Of a DNA stretch of 64,000 nucleotides, positions 44,188 through 52,582 are shown in pieces. A program made the translations under genes and the position numbers. The notes beneath the pieces are model-generated. The model had not been told where the DNA came from, did not search any database, and worked only from the letters and a program-made list of their open reading frames with translations. Positions within the stretch are counted from its first letter, which is position 1, and each line of letters opens with the position of its first letter. Source of the stretch: Nocardioides sp. Root240 (GTDB lineage Bacteria > Actinomycetota > Actinomycetes > Propionibacteriales > Nocardioidaceae). The stretch covers positions 363,256 through 427,255 of the forward strand of contig NZ_LMIT01000010.1 in assembly GCF_001428825.1 (NCBI RefSeq). The letters are read 5' to 3'.

Positions 44188-45717
44188 TCAGGCGAAAAGG
44201 CCGGCGAGCTGGACCCGCCCGGTGACGTCGCACTTGCGGCAGGCCGAGGCCAGCTGCGCCTGCACGGTCCGCGGGGAGACCCCGAGCCGTTCGGCGATCA
44301 GCGGGTTGGTGAGCCCTTCCACTGCCAGCCGCACCACCCGCTGCTCGCCGGGTGTCAGCAGGTGCCAGGGCCCGGCCCGTCGCGCCAGCGCCGGTTCGAC
44401 TGCGACCCGGACCAGGTCGCGGGTGACGACGGCGCTCCACGTCGTGGCACCGAGCCGGTGGAACACGGCCGCGGCCTCGCGGAGGGCGTCCATCCGTCGT
44501 ACCGGGTCGGGCGTGGTGCGCGCCGCCGCGACGCAGCCGAAGGCGAGCGGCAGCGGCCGGCCGGACCTGCGCAGCAGGTCGAGGCCGGCGTCCAGCGCCT
44601 CCGACGAGCCGGAGATCGCGGCGGCACAGCACAGGGCGGTGGCCCGGGCACTCGTCGTACCCGAGGCGGAGGCGGCCTCCCCGACCCGCGCGCTCACCGC
44701 CTCGGCCACCGCGCGGTCGCCACGCTGGAGGGCGAGGACGACGAGCGGGTGCGCGAACACCTTCCAGGCCAGGAAGCTCGGCATGCCCCGGAGCCGGAAC
44801 CAGGCCTCGCACAGGGCGTCGTACCGCTCCCGGGGGTCGTCGGTCGTCGCCGCGACCGCCAGCGCGACCCACTCCTCGCCGAGCCCGCCACCCGGCCCGA
44901 GCCGGTGCGAGCGGGCCTTCGCGATCAGCACCCGGGCGTCGCCGACGTTGCCGCGCAGGCCCTCGACGCAGGCGGCGATCCCCCAGGCCAAGGGGCGAGC
45001 GGCGAGGGCACCGGTGTGCTCGGCCCGCGCCAGCGAGCGGCGCGCCTCGTCGCGCGCGGCCTCCCAGCTGCCGTCGATGAAGTGCAGCATCGCCTGGGAG
45101 GCGAGGTACCACGCGACCTGGCCGGTGTCGCCCTCCTCGTGCGCGATCCGGATGCCCTCGGCGATCGTGGTGTGCGCCTCGTCCATCCGGTCGAGCTCGG
45201 CGAGGACCATGGCGAGCAGGACGTACGCCGTCGAGCGGTACTCCGCCTGCCCGATCCCCGCGTCGTCGTACGCCGCCGCAGCCTCCGCGCACGCCAGCGC
45301 CTCCTCCAGCCGACCGCGCCCCAGGTGCACCGCGGCGAGCGTGGTCCGCGCCTGCCGGACGGCGAAGTCGAGCCCCTGCTCCCCCGCGAGCTCGATCGCC
45401 TCGCGGGCGTCCACCTCGGCCCGGTCGAGGTCCCCGGAGAGCACGCTCGACAAGGAGGCGACCGCAAGCACGACGGCCCGGTCGGGCGGGGAGTCGCCGA
45501 CGAGCGCGAGCGCCCGCGCGAACTGGTCGCGGGAGTCGGCCATCAGCCCGGTGCGCTGCATCATCAGCCCGATCGCGGCCTCGACCCGGCCGCACTGGAC
45601 CGGGTCGTCGCTGACCATCAGCAAGCGGGTGGCGCCGGCGAAGGCGCCGTCGAAGTCACCGGCCTGGATCTGCACCCACAGGTCGAGCTCGAGGTCGGAC
45701 GTCGGTCGATCGCCCAT
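44188..45717 (-). CDS. TPR-LuxR family transcriptional regulator (2)
   Basis: This 509-aa protein has TPR-like helical repeats (about 10-430) and a C-terminal LuxR helix-turn-helix (about 445-500: HLLTPGEQRVVRLAVEGLTNPLIAERLGVSPRTVQAQLASACRK). The recognition helix differs from the usual TVKxHxxxIxxKL by TVQAQLASACRKC, so its DNA site may differ from that of its paralog at 41924. No nucleotide-binding domain is present. The ligand or partner is unknown. It converges on the small helical protein. Confidence 0.83.
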   Translation of the reverse strand: MGDRPTSDLELDLWVQIQAGDFDGAFAGATRLLMVSDDPVQCGRVEAAIGLMMQRTGLMADSRDQFARALALVGDSPPDRAVVLAVASLSSVLSGDLDRAEVDAREAIELAGEQGLDFAVRQARTTLAAVHLGRGRLEEALACAEAAAAYDDAGIGQAEYRSTAYVLLAMVLAELDRMDEAHTTIAEGIRIAHEEGDTGQVAWYLASQAMLHFIDGSWEAARDEARRSLARAEHTGALAARPLAWGIAACVEGLRGNVGDARVLIAKARSHRLGPGGGLGEEWVALAVAATTDDPRERYDALCEAWFRLRGMPSFLAWKVFAHPLVVLALQRGDRAVAEAVSARVGEAASASGTTSARATALCCAAAISGSSEALDAGLDLLRRSGRPLPLAFGCVAAARTTPDPVRRMDALREAAAVFHRLGATTWSAVVTRDLVRVAVEPALARRAGPWHLLTPGEQRVVRLAVEGLTNPLIAERLGVSPRTVQAQLASACRKCDVTGRVQLAGLFA

Positions 45718-45806
45718 GATCCATCGTCACGCCGGTCCCCCGACCTGCCAACTGCAGGAAACGGTGGTCGGGCGGCGCGGCATGCGAGCGCAGCGAGCCA
45801 GACGGC

Positions 45807-46418
45807 TCAGCCGACCGTCACCCGGATCTCGTTGCTGACCGTGCCGTTGTCGCGGTCGATCACGCGGAACCGGTTGAGCCCGCTGACGCCGGTGAAGATG
45901 TAGCTCGAGAAGGTGCCGTTGGTGACGCCGACGCTCGCCGGGAAGTCGGCCCAGGAGCCGTCCTGCCAGCGCTGAAGCCACAGGATCGCGCCCTCACCGC
46001 CGGGGTAGACGCCGCTGAAGTAGATCCGCTCGCCCGAGCTGACCGTCGTGTCGACCGCCTGGAGGGAGATCTCGCCCGCCTTCGGCGAGGCGGTGTCGGT
46101 CTCCTCGGTGGTCTCGCTCTCGAGCGGCTCGGTCGCGCCGTCGGTGCCCTCGGTGGCCACGTCGTCCGGGTCCTCGGTGTGCAGCGTGATGAGCGGGCCG
46201 CTGGACCCGACGGTCTCGACGGGGGTCGGGAGGTACATCGAGTCACGCACCGTCGACCCGTTGCCGGCCGAGGCGTCCGCGCCGTCGATGCCCAGCATCT
46301 TCGTACCGACCATCGCGACCAGGGCCAGGATCAGGCCGACGCCCAGACCCACGGCGACGAGCGCCACCAGCCCGTTGAGCACGGGGCGGTCGACGCGGGG
46401 CTCGTTGGGGTCGGTCAC
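45807..46418 (-). CDS. membrane-anchored protein with Ig-like outer domain
   Basis: This 203-aa protein has one membrane helix (about residues 14-37, LNGLVALVAVGLGVGLILALVAMVG), an acidic Thr/Glu-rich linker (about 75-110) and a beta-rich outer domain (SLQAVDTTVSSGERIYFSGVYPGGEGAILWLQRWQDGSWADFPASV) with a TNGTFSSYIFTGVSGLNRFRV block. That part resembles Ig-like surface domains that carry no enzyme activity. The GTG start follows GACAAT by 6 nt. I do not recognise a named family. Confidence 0.7.
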   Translation of the reverse strand: MTDPNEPRVDRPVLNGLVALVAVGLGVGLILALVAMVGTKMLGIDGADASAGNGSTVRDSMYLPTPVETVGSSGPLITLHTEDPDDVATEGTDGATEPLESETTEETDTASPKAGEISLQAVDTTVSSGERIYFSGVYPGGEGAILWLQRWQDGSWADFPASVGVTNGTFSSYIFTGVSGLNRFRVIDRDNGTVSNEIRVTVG

Positions 46419-46424
46419 CCGTCC

Positions 46425-46430
46425 ATTGTC
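46425..46430 (-). promoter_or_regulatory. -10 box GACAAT, leaderless promoter
   Basis: On the minus strand GACAAT ends 6 nt before GTG 46418. Confidence 0.4.
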
Positions 46431-46447
46431 CGGGTCACTGGAAGAAA

Positions 46448-46879
46448 TCAGAAACCGCGCGTCCAGACGACCTGCTCGTGCAGCTTCCGCGAGCGCCAGC
46501 CCTCCTCGGTGCGCACGAACGTGTGCCGGTACAGGCCGCCCACCTCGACCACCCGCTCGCCCCCGCGCCCGTCGGCGATCCGCATCGGGTTGTGGAAGTA
46601 CGCCGTGACGGCAGCCTCGTCGCGCCCGTCCGCGAACTCGAAGGCGATCTGGCCGAGCATGTGGATGCGGTGCGTCGAGAAGCCCGGCAGTGCCTCGGCC
46701 AGCCACGCCTTGACGACCGGAAAGGTGTCGGCGACGCCACCGCTCTCGGTGTAGTCGATGTGCGCGTCGGGCGTGAAGACGGTGTCGAGGCGGTCGAAGT
46801 CGCCCTCGTCCACCGCGAGCGTGTACCGGGTGATCGCGTCCGCGATCTCGGCGCGGTCGCTCAACTCCTGCAGGTCCAC
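46448..46879 (-). CDS. SnoaL/NTF2-like protein
   Basis: This 143-aa protein has the cone-shaped NTF2 fold pattern: a helical start (LSDRAEIADAITRYTLAVDEGDFDRLDTVFTPDAHIDY) followed by FSTHRIHMLGQIAFEF and a last sheet (VVEVGGLYRHTFVRTEEGWRSRKLHEQVVW). The YTLAVDxGDFDxLDxVFTPDA motif marks the SnoaL-like/ring-hydroxylating beta-subunit-like group, often in steroid and aromatic metabolism as isomerases, dehydratases or binding proteins. The GTG start has AGGAG about 7 nt upstream. It follows the F420-type gene by 28 nt and is likely co-transcribed from the KstR-like promoter. Confidence 0.85.
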   Translation of the reverse strand: MDLQELSDRAEIADAITRYTLAVDEGDFDRLDTVFTPDAHIDYTESGGVADTFPVVKAWLAEALPGFSTHRIHMLGQIAFEFADGRDEAAVTAYFHNPMRIADGRGGERVVEVGGLYRHTFVRTEEGWRSRKLHEQVVWTRGF

Positions 46880-46907
46880 GGGTGCTCCTGGGTCGTGTCG
46901 GTCGTCG

Positions 46908-47402
46908 TCAGCGGGGCTCGAGGACGACGACCGGGATCTCCCGGTCGGTCCAGGCCTGGTAGTTGTCGAAGTCGGCGTAGATGTCGACCAGCCGCGGCCA
47001 CAGCGCCGCCCGCTCCTCGGGAGAGGCGACCCGGGCGTGGACGGGCCGGCTCCGCTCCCCCGGTACGGCGACCGTGGTGTCCGGCGTCGCGACGAGGTTG
47101 TGGAACCACTGCGGGTTCTTCGGCAGGCCGCCCTGGGAGGCCACGACGACCAGGTCCCTGCCGTCGGCGAGGTAGAGCAGCGGCGTGGTGAACCGCGTGC
47201 CCGACCTGCGGCCGACGTGGTCGAGCAGCAGCACCGGGACCGGCTTCCTCCAGCCCGCACCGATGCGCCACTTCGCGCCGATCCGGCCGTTCGTGAGCCG
47301 GTAGACCGCGACGTTCGCCTTGGCGCCGTACTTGATGATCTTCGCGACGATCGGCTTGTCGAGCCCGTCGGGCTTCGGCTTGGTGGCTGCCATGGGACTC
47401 AC
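46908..47402 (-). CDS. deazaflavin (F420)-dependent nitroreductase family protein
   Basis: This 164-aa protein is of the DDN/AOR family. The F420-binding signature is PVPVLLLDHVGRRSGTRFTTPLLYLADG (about residues 55-82) followed by VVVASQGGLPKNPQWFHNLVATPDTTV, which is diagnostic. Such enzymes use reduced F420 to reduce quinones, enones or nitro groups. GTG 47402 was chosen because TAGAAA lies 9 nt upstream; ATG 47393 is the alternative. It is divergent from the LLM-type gene, and the KstR-like operator at 47416-47429 overlaps both -10 boxes. Confidence 0.88.
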   Translation of the reverse strand: MSPMAATKPKPDGLDKPIVAKIIKYGAKANVAVYRLTNGRIGAKWRIGAGWRKPVPVLLLDHVGRRSGTRFTTPLLYLADGRDLVVVASQGGLPKNPQWFHNLVATPDTTVAVPGERSRPVHARVASPEERAALWPRLVDIYADFDNYQAWTDREIPVVVLEPR

Positions 47403-47411
47403 TCTGGCAGA

Positions 47412-47417
47412 TTTCTA
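47412..47417 (-). promoter_or_regulatory. -10 box TAGAAA, leaderless promoter
   Basis: On the minus strand TAGAAA ends 9 nt before GTG 47402 and overlaps the KstR-like box by 2 nt. Confidence 0.4.
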
Positions 47418-47429
47418 GAACAGGTTCTA
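47416..47429. promoter_or_regulatory. KstR-like operator
   Basis: TAGAACAGGTTCTA fits TNNAACNNGTTNNA, the site of the TetR-family cholesterol repressor KstR, at all eight fixed positions. Flanking bases extend the symmetry to 16 bp (47415-47430). It sits in a divergent promoter and overlaps -10 boxes on both strands, where a repressor would block both. Confidence 0.7.
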
Positions 47430-47433
47430 GTGT
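47428..47433 (+). promoter_or_regulatory. -10 box TAGTGT, leaderless promoter
   Basis: TAGTGT ends 6 nt before the ATG at 47440 and overlaps the end of the KstR-like operator. Confidence 0.5.
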
Positions 47434-47439
47434 GGCGCA

Positions 47440-48333
47440 ATGCGCTTCTCCTTCGCCGAGGGCATGACCCAGGCCAGCTACTACGCCCCGCTCGCCCAGG
47501 CCTGCGAGGCCGCCGGCTACACGTCCATGACCATCGCGGACAGCCTGATCTACCCCCAGGAGTCCGACTCGAAGTACCCCTACACCGACACCGGGGACCG
47601 CGAGTTCCTGCTCGGGAAGGAGTTCATCGAGACCTTCATCCTGTGCGCGCACCTGTTCGCGGTGACCGAGAAGATCCGGCTCACGCCGTTCGTGCTCAAG
47701 CTCCCCATCCGCCCGCCGGTCCTCGTCGCCAAGCAGGCCTCGTCGCTCGCGTTCCTGTCGGGCAACCGCCTCGGCCTGGGCGTGGGCCTGTCGCCGTGGC
47801 CCGAGGACTTCGCCGCGCTCGGCGTCGCGTGGGAGAAGCGCGGCAAGCGGATGGACGAGTGCATGGACATCCTGCGCGGCCTGACCCAGCCCGGCGACGA
47901 GCCGACCTTCTTCGGCTACCAGGGCGAGTTCTTCGACATCGAGCCGCTGCAGCAGTGCCCTGCCCCGACCGAGAAGATCCCGCTGCTCGTCGGCGGCCAC
48001 TCCGACGCCGCGCTGCGGCGCGCCGTCCGCAAGGGCGACGGCTGGATGCACGCCGGCGGCGACGGCGAGGAGCTCGACCGGTTGCTGACCCGCCTCGCGG
48101 AGATCCGCGCCGAGGAGGGCGACACCCGCGGCCCCGACGAGTTCGAGGTCCACGTGATCTCGTACGACGCCTACACCGTCGACGGCGTGAAGCGCCTCGA
48201 GGACAAGGGCGTCACCGACTGCATCGTCGGCTTCCGGGTGCCCTACATCAAGGGCCCCGACACCGAGCCGCTCGAGACCAAGGTCAAGCACCTCGAGCAG
48301 TACGCCGAGAACATCATCGCGAAGGTCTCCTGA
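47440..48333 (+). CDS. LLM class F420-dependent oxidoreductase
   Basis: This 297-aa protein is a TIM-barrel luciferase-like monooxygenase homolog that most likely uses F420. Family blocks are TPFVLKLPIRPPVLVAKQASSLAFLSGNRLGLGVGLSPWPEDFAALG and the phosphate-binding end of the barrel, PLLVGGHSDAALRRAVRKGDGWM. It should move a hydride between F420 and a ketone, alcohol or enone; the substrate is unknown. A KstR-like box overlaps its promoter. It is coupled to the next gene by TGATG. From memory, M. tuberculosis Rv3520c is a similar KstR-linked protein. Confidence 0.88.
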   Translation: MRFSFAEGMTQASYYAPLAQACEAAGYTSMTIADSLIYPQESDSKYPYTDTGDREFLLGKEFIETFILCAHLFAVTEKIRLTPFVLKLPIRPPVLVAKQASSLAFLSGNRLGLGVGLSPWPEDFAALGVAWEKRGKRMDECMDILRGLTQPGDEPTFFGYQGEFFDIEPLQQCPAPTEKIPLLVGGHSDAALRRAVRKGDGWMHAGGDGEELDRLLTRLAEIRAEEGDTRGPDEFEVHVISYDAYTVDGVKRLEDKGVTDCIVGFRVPYIKGPDTEPLETKVKHLEQYAENIIAKVS

Positions 48334-49502
48334 TGTCCGCCGCCCTCGGGCTGACCGCCCCGCTCCAGGCCGCCATCGCGGAGGCCGAGGAGCTGATCGC
48401 CAACGCGCCGTTCATCCGGACCGAGGCGGACCGCCTCGAGGGCTACGACTACCTCGCCGGGCGGATCCGGATGGCGATGCAGACCGCGTTCGACTACGAC
48501 CTCGAGCAGCCGGTCTTCATCAACCCCACCCACCAGTTCTCACGCCAGGGGCTCGACAACCCGGACGCGGTCTACCTCAACGCCTACCTGCGCGAGGGCG
48601 TCTCGTATGTCGTCCGCGGCCGCCGCGGCACGTCCGCCGACCTGTCGTTCCAGGTGATGGGCGGCATGTACAGCGCCGACTCGGCGGCGACCTCGCTGAT
48701 GGCCTTCGACGACCGCGAGCTCTCGATCGACGCGGACGGGTCCTTCGAGTTCACCTACGTCGCCGAGCCGGGTGCCAAGACGCTCATCGTGCGCGAGGTC
48801 TTCAACGACTGGGACACCGAGGCGCGCGGCACGCTCACCATCGAGCGCACCGACACCCTCGGCCGGGCCCGCAAGCCGCTGACCGAGGAGCTGCTGCGCA
48901 AGAAGTACGAGGTCGCCGCCCGGTCGCTGACCAGCTCGATCCAGACCTGGTTCGCCTTCCCCCACTTCTTCCAGTACAAGGAGCCGGTCAACACCCTGAC
49001 CGCGCCGGCCTCCACGCCCGGCGGGCTCTCGTCCCAGTTCTCGTCGATCGGCCACTACGAGCTCGCCGACGACGAGGCCATGATCGTGTCGGTCCCGCAC
49101 TGCGACGACTGCACCTACCAGGCCATCCAGATCGGCTCCGACTGGTACGCCTCCACCGACTACGAGACGCACCAGACCTCGCTGACCAAGGCCCAGGCCG
49201 TCGCCGACCCGGACGCGGTCATGAGGTTCGTCATCTCCGAGCGCCCGCCGGCCCTGCTCGACGGCGCGCCGGCTCCCGCCGCCAACTGGCTCGAGACCAC
49301 CGGCCACCGCACCGGCCCGATCATGCTGCGCTGGCAGCAGCTGACCCGCGCCCTGTCGGCCGCGGACGGACCCACGGTCGAGGTCGTCCCCGTGGCCGAG
49401 GTGGCCAAGCGGCTTCCCGACCTCGTCGGTCTGACCGCGGAGGAGTACGCCGCACGCATCACCGCGCGCCAGCGGGCGATCGCTCGCCGGATGATCTCCT
49501 AG
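48333..49502 (+). CDS. uncharacterised protein, Rv3531c-like
   Basis: This 389-aa soluble protein has no catalytic motif I can name. The N-terminal ~60 residues are helical (QAAIAEAEELIANAPFIRTEADRLEGYDYLAGRIRMAM). The middle is beta-rich (YLREGVSYVVRGRRGTSADLSFQVMGG, FEFTYVAEPGAKTLIVREVFNDWD) and contains DDCTYQAIQIGSDWYASTDYETHQTS near residue 250. Recollection suggests a relation to M. tuberculosis Rv3531c, which lies with an SDR and a sulfotransferase-family gene in the cholesterol region; that should be tested. It is coupled to the LLM gene by TGATG. Confidence 0.6.
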   Translation: MSAALGLTAPLQAAIAEAEELIANAPFIRTEADRLEGYDYLAGRIRMAMQTAFDYDLEQPVFINPTHQFSRQGLDNPDAVYLNAYLREGVSYVVRGRRGTSADLSFQVMGGMYSADSAATSLMAFDDRELSIDADGSFEFTYVAEPGAKTLIVREVFNDWDTEARGTLTIERTDTLGRARKPLTEELLRKKYEVAARSLTSSIQTWFAFPHFFQYKEPVNTLTAPASTPGGLSSQFSSIGHYELADDEAMIVSVPHCDDCTYQAIQIGSDWYASTDYETHQTSLTKAQAVADPDAVMRFVISERPPALLDGAPAPAANWLETTGHRTGPIMLRWQQLTRALSAADGPTVEVVPVAEVAKRLPDLVGLTAEEYAARITARQRAIARRMIS

Positions 49503-49528
49503 CCGGGCCGCGGCCGGTCAGGGTCGCG

Positions 49529-50383
49529 TCAGGCGGGGATCCAGTCGAAGGTGTCCGGGTTCGGGCCCTGCCGCCCGGACTCGCCCCTGTCGAGCGCGGC
49601 CAGCGCCGCGACCTCGTCAGCGGTGAGCGCGAAGTCGAAGACCTCGAAGTTCTCCGCCAACCGGGCCTTGCTCATCGACTTCGGGAACACCACGTCCCCG
49701 CGGTCCAGCGCCCAGCGCAGCAGCACCTGGGCCGGCGTCCTGCCGTACCGCTCCGCGAGCGCGGTCACGGCCGGGTCGGTCAGCTCGCCGCCGCCCTGGC
49801 CCAGCGGCGACCACGCCTCGACGACCGCACCGTGGCGCGCCGTCGCGGCCCGGGCCGCCTCGTTGGCGAAGTACGGATGCACCTCGACCTGGTTCACCAC
49901 CGGTACGACGCCGGTGGCCGCGACCACGCGGTCGAGGTGCTCCGGCTGGAAGTTGGAGACGCCGACCGACGTGGCCAGGCCCTCCTCGCGCAGCTCGAGC
50001 AGCGCCTCCCAGGTCGAGACGAAGTCGCCGTCGTACTGCGTCGGCAGCGGCCAGTGGATCAGCAGCAGGTCCACCCGGTCGAGGCCGAGCTTCTCCAGCG
50101 AGACCCGCGCCGAGTCCTTCGCGTCCGCCGGACGGTGCCGGTTGTTGTTGACCTTCGTGGTGACGTAGACATCCTCGCGCGCGAGGCCCGAGGCGGCGAT
50201 CGCCGCACCCACGCCCTCCTCGTTGCCGTACATCTGCGCCGTGTCGATGTGGCGGTAGCCGATCTCGAAGGCGTCGGACACCACGCGTTCGGTCTCCGCC
50301 GGCGCCACCTGCCACACGCCGAGGCCGAACTGGGGGATGGAGGTCTGGTCGTTGAGGTCGATACGGGGAGTGCTCACCCCCAT
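49529..50383 (-). CDS. aldo/keto reductase
   Basis: This 284-aa NADPH enzyme has the full AKR set: GYRHIDTAQMYGNEEGVG (catalytic Asp and Tyr), TKVNNNRHR (Lys near 77), LLLIHWPLP (His) and IPFGVSNFQPEHL-like SVGVSNFQPEHLDR. It is close to the AKR5 group of 2,5-diketo-gluconate reductase-like enzymes. The substrate is not readable. It lies on the opposite strand inside the KstR-like module, so membership in that pathway is uncertain. ATG 50383 and GTG 50377 are both possible starts. Confidence 0.9.
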   Translation of the reverse strand: MGVSTPRIDLNDQTSIPQFGLGVWQVAPAETERVVSDAFEIGYRHIDTAQMYGNEEGVGAAIAASGLAREDVYVTTKVNNNRHRPADAKDSARVSLEKLGLDRVDLLLIHWPLPTQYDGDFVSTWEALLELREEGLATSVGVSNFQPEHLDRVVAATGVVPVVNQVEVHPYFANEAARAATARHGAVVEAWSPLGQGGGELTDPAVTALAERYGRTPAQVLLRWALDRGDVVFPKSMSKARLAENFEVFDFALTADEVAALAALDRGESGRQGPNPDTFDWIPA

Positions 50384-50445
50384 CGCAACCGAGCCGGCGC
50401 GGAACTATTCCGGCAACGGCTCACCACGACCCCCTTCCCCAAAAC

Positions 50446-50459
50446 TGAAACACGTTCTA
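50446..50459 (+). promoter_or_regulatory. KstR-like operator
   Basis: TGAAACACGTTCTA fits TNNAACNNGTTNNA at all fixed positions. It overlaps the -10 box TAGTCT (50458-50463) of the SDR gene by 2 nt. Confidence 0.68.
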
Positions 50460-50463
50460 GTCT
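50458..50463 (+). promoter_or_regulatory. -10 box TAGTCT, leaderless promoter
   Basis: TAGTCT ends 6 nt before ATG 50470, with no ribosome site between. Confidence 0.5.
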
Positions 50464-50469
50464 GACCCC

Positions 50470-51264
50470 ATGGTGGATCTGCTGACCGACAAGGTCATCG
50501 TGCTGTCCGGCGTCGGCCCCGGCCTCGGCCGCTCGCTCGGCGAGGAGGCCGCGAAGATGGGTGCCGACCTGGTGCTCGTGAGCCGCACGCCCAAGCGCCT
50601 CGAGAAGATGGCCGAGGTGGTGCGCTCCTACGGCCGCCGGGCGCTCGTCGTGCCGACCGACATCACCGACGAGGACCAGCGCAAGGCGCTGGTCGAGGCG
50701 ACGCTCGCAGAGTTCGGCCGCGTCGACTGCCTCATCAACAACGCCTTCGGCATCCCGCCGATGGACCCGATCAGCACCCTCTCCCTCGAGGGCCTGCGCA
50801 GCGCCAACGAGACCAACGTCTTCGCGCCGCTGCGCCTCTCGGCCCTGTTCGCCGACTCCCTGGCGCAGAGCGAGGACAAGGTCGGCGGCTCGGTCATCAT
50901 GGTCAACTCGTGCGTGATCTACAGCAGCCAGCCGGAGTACTCCGGCTACAAGCTGTCGAAGGGCACCCTCGAGCACCTCGCCCAGTCGCTGGCCACCGAG
51001 CTCGGCCCCCGCGGCATCCGGGTCAACAGCGTCGCGCCGTCCTACATCTACGAGGACGTCAACAAGGCGTACTTCGACTGGATCGCCCAGGAGTCCGGCC
51101 GGACCCACGAGGAGGTGTACGCCGAGAAGGCGGACCCCACCGACCTCAAGCGCCTGGCCACGCCGGACGAGGTGGCGCGCGCCGCGCTCTTCCTCGCCTC
51201 GGACCTGGCGTCGGCGGTGACCGGCCAGATGTTGAACGTCGACTGCGGCGAGTTCCATGCCTGA
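50470..51264 (+). CDS. short-chain dehydrogenase/reductase
   Basis: This 264-aa classical SDR has the NAD(P)-binding loop SGVGPGLGRSLG at about residues 13-24, the NNAF strand motif, catalytic Ser in VNSCVIYSS and YSGYKLSK (Tyr and Lys). The fold is complete to the C-terminal LNVDCGEFHA. It oxidises or reduces a hydroxyl/keto group; a steroid or related substrate is plausible because a KstR-like box overlaps its promoter. It is followed after 123 bp by the sulfotransferase-family gene on the same strand. Confidence 0.92.
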   Translation: MVDLLTDKVIVLSGVGPGLGRSLGEEAAKMGADLVLVSRTPKRLEKMAEVVRSYGRRALVVPTDITDEDQRKALVEATLAEFGRVDCLINNAFGIPPMDPISTLSLEGLRSANETNVFAPLRLSALFADSLAQSEDKVGGSVIMVNSCVIYSSQPEYSGYKLSKGTLEHLAQSLATELGPRGIRVNSVAPSYIYEDVNKAYFDWIAQESGRTHEEVYAEKADPTDLKRLATPDEVARAALFLASDLASAVTGQMLNVDCGEFHA

Positions 51265-51387
51265 GCGGCGCCCTGCGGAGCGTCCGCGGCGTTGCCGCCG
51301 CTCGACGACCGCTTCGCCCCAAGGTCGCCTTCGCGGCGGCGCCTTGCGGCCGCACACGCAGGACGCCGCTCACCAGGAGGTCCGTCC

Positions 51388-52545
51388 ATGAGTGAGGCCC
51401 GCCAGCGCGCCGACATCGGCACCTTCGAGGACATCTGCGACGCCGCCACCCGGACCACCGGCCTGACCGACTTCGGCTTCGCGGACGCCCCCGGCCACGA
51501 GGAGGCCTTCCGCGTCCTGGTCGAGGACCTCGCCGCGCCCACCGCCGGCCTGACCGGTGTGGGCAACTACTTCATGCGCTCGCAGGTCAAGAGCGCCCTC
51601 GTCGCGCGCCAGCTGACCCAGGCGCGCTTCGCGGAGTTCCCGCAGCACGCCGACGTCCGCATCGAGCGGCCGATCTTCGTGCTCGGCCTGCCCCGCACGG
51701 GGACGACGGCCCTGAGTCGCCTGCTCTGCGCGGACCCGGGCCACCAGGGCCTCGAGATGTGGCTCACGGAGTTCCCCCAGCCCCGGCCCCCGCGCGAGAC
51801 CTGGGAGGACGACCCGATCTTCAACGCGATGCAGGGCGCCTTCAAGGAGCACCACATCACCAACCCGGAGTTCATGGGCATCCACTACTCCGACGCCACC
51901 GAGCCCGAGGAGTGCTGGCGGGTCCTGCGCCAGACCGGCAAGTCGATCGGCTTCGAGTCGCTGGCGCACGTGCCGGAGTACTCCCGTTGGCTGGCCACCC
52001 AGGACTGGACCGACGCCTACGAGCGGCACCGCCAGAACCTGCAGCTGATCGGCCTCAACGACCAGGACCAGCGCTGGGTGCTCAAGAACCCCTCGCACCT
52101 GATCGCACTCGACGCGCTCATGACGGTCTACCCCGACGCCCTCGTCGTGATGACCCAGCGCGAGCCGGTCACCTCGGTCGCGTCGGCGTGCTCCCTGTCG
52201 GCCGAGGCCACCGCCGGCCACTCGACGACCTTCGTGGGCGAGACCCTCGGTCGCGACCAGCTCGGCCACCTCACCCGCCAGTGGCACGCCTTCTGGCAGG
52301 CCCGGGCCAAGTACGACGAGAGCCAGTTCTTCGACGTCGACTACCGCGACTTCGTCACCGACCCGGTCGGCACCGTCGGCGCGATCTACGACGCCTTCGG
52401 CCTCGAGTGGAGCGACGCGGCGCAGGACGCCGTCCGCCAGCTCGACGAGGAGTCGCGCAACGGCCCGCGCCGCCCGTCGCACAAGTACGACCTGGCGGAC
52501 TACGGCATCACCGAGGACGAGGTGCGGGAGTCCTTCACCCGCTGA
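51388..52545 (+). CDS. sulfotransferase family protein
   Basis: This 385-aa protein has the 5'-PSB loop FVLGLPRTGTTALSRLL near residue 95, where PAPS binds, and VMTQREPVTSVASACSLS, the 3'-phosphate motif. The DVDYRDFVTDPVGTVGAIYDAFGL block is typical of the long actinobacterial sulfotransferase-like branch. It may sulfate a lipid or steroid, or may be a non-catalytic relative. The ATG has AGGAGG about 7 nt upstream. Its place after the SDR and near the 389-aa unknown matches my memory of mycobacterial Rv3529c-Rv3531c. Confidence 0.88.
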   Translation: MSEARQRADIGTFEDICDAATRTTGLTDFGFADAPGHEEAFRVLVEDLAAPTAGLTGVGNYFMRSQVKSALVARQLTQARFAEFPQHADVRIERPIFVLGLPRTGTTALSRLLCADPGHQGLEMWLTEFPQPRPPRETWEDDPIFNAMQGAFKEHHITNPEFMGIHYSDATEPEECWRVLRQTGKSIGFESLAHVPEYSRWLATQDWTDAYERHRQNLQLIGLNDQDQRWVLKNPSHLIALDALMTVYPDALVVMTQREPVTSVASACSLSAEATAGHSTTFVGETLGRDQLGHLTRQWHAFWQARAKYDESQFFDVDYRDFVTDPVGTVGAIYDAFGLEWSDAAQDAVRQLDEESRNGPRRPSHKYDLADYGITEDEVRESFTR

Positions 52546-52582
52546 CGCGCCCCGGCGCTCGGGTCGCGGACGAGAACGGGGA

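Noticed and set aside
46861..48291. Minus-strand frame opposite the LLM-type gene
   Set aside because: Low-complexity shadow; the F420-type oxidoreductase on the plus strand has full family motifs.
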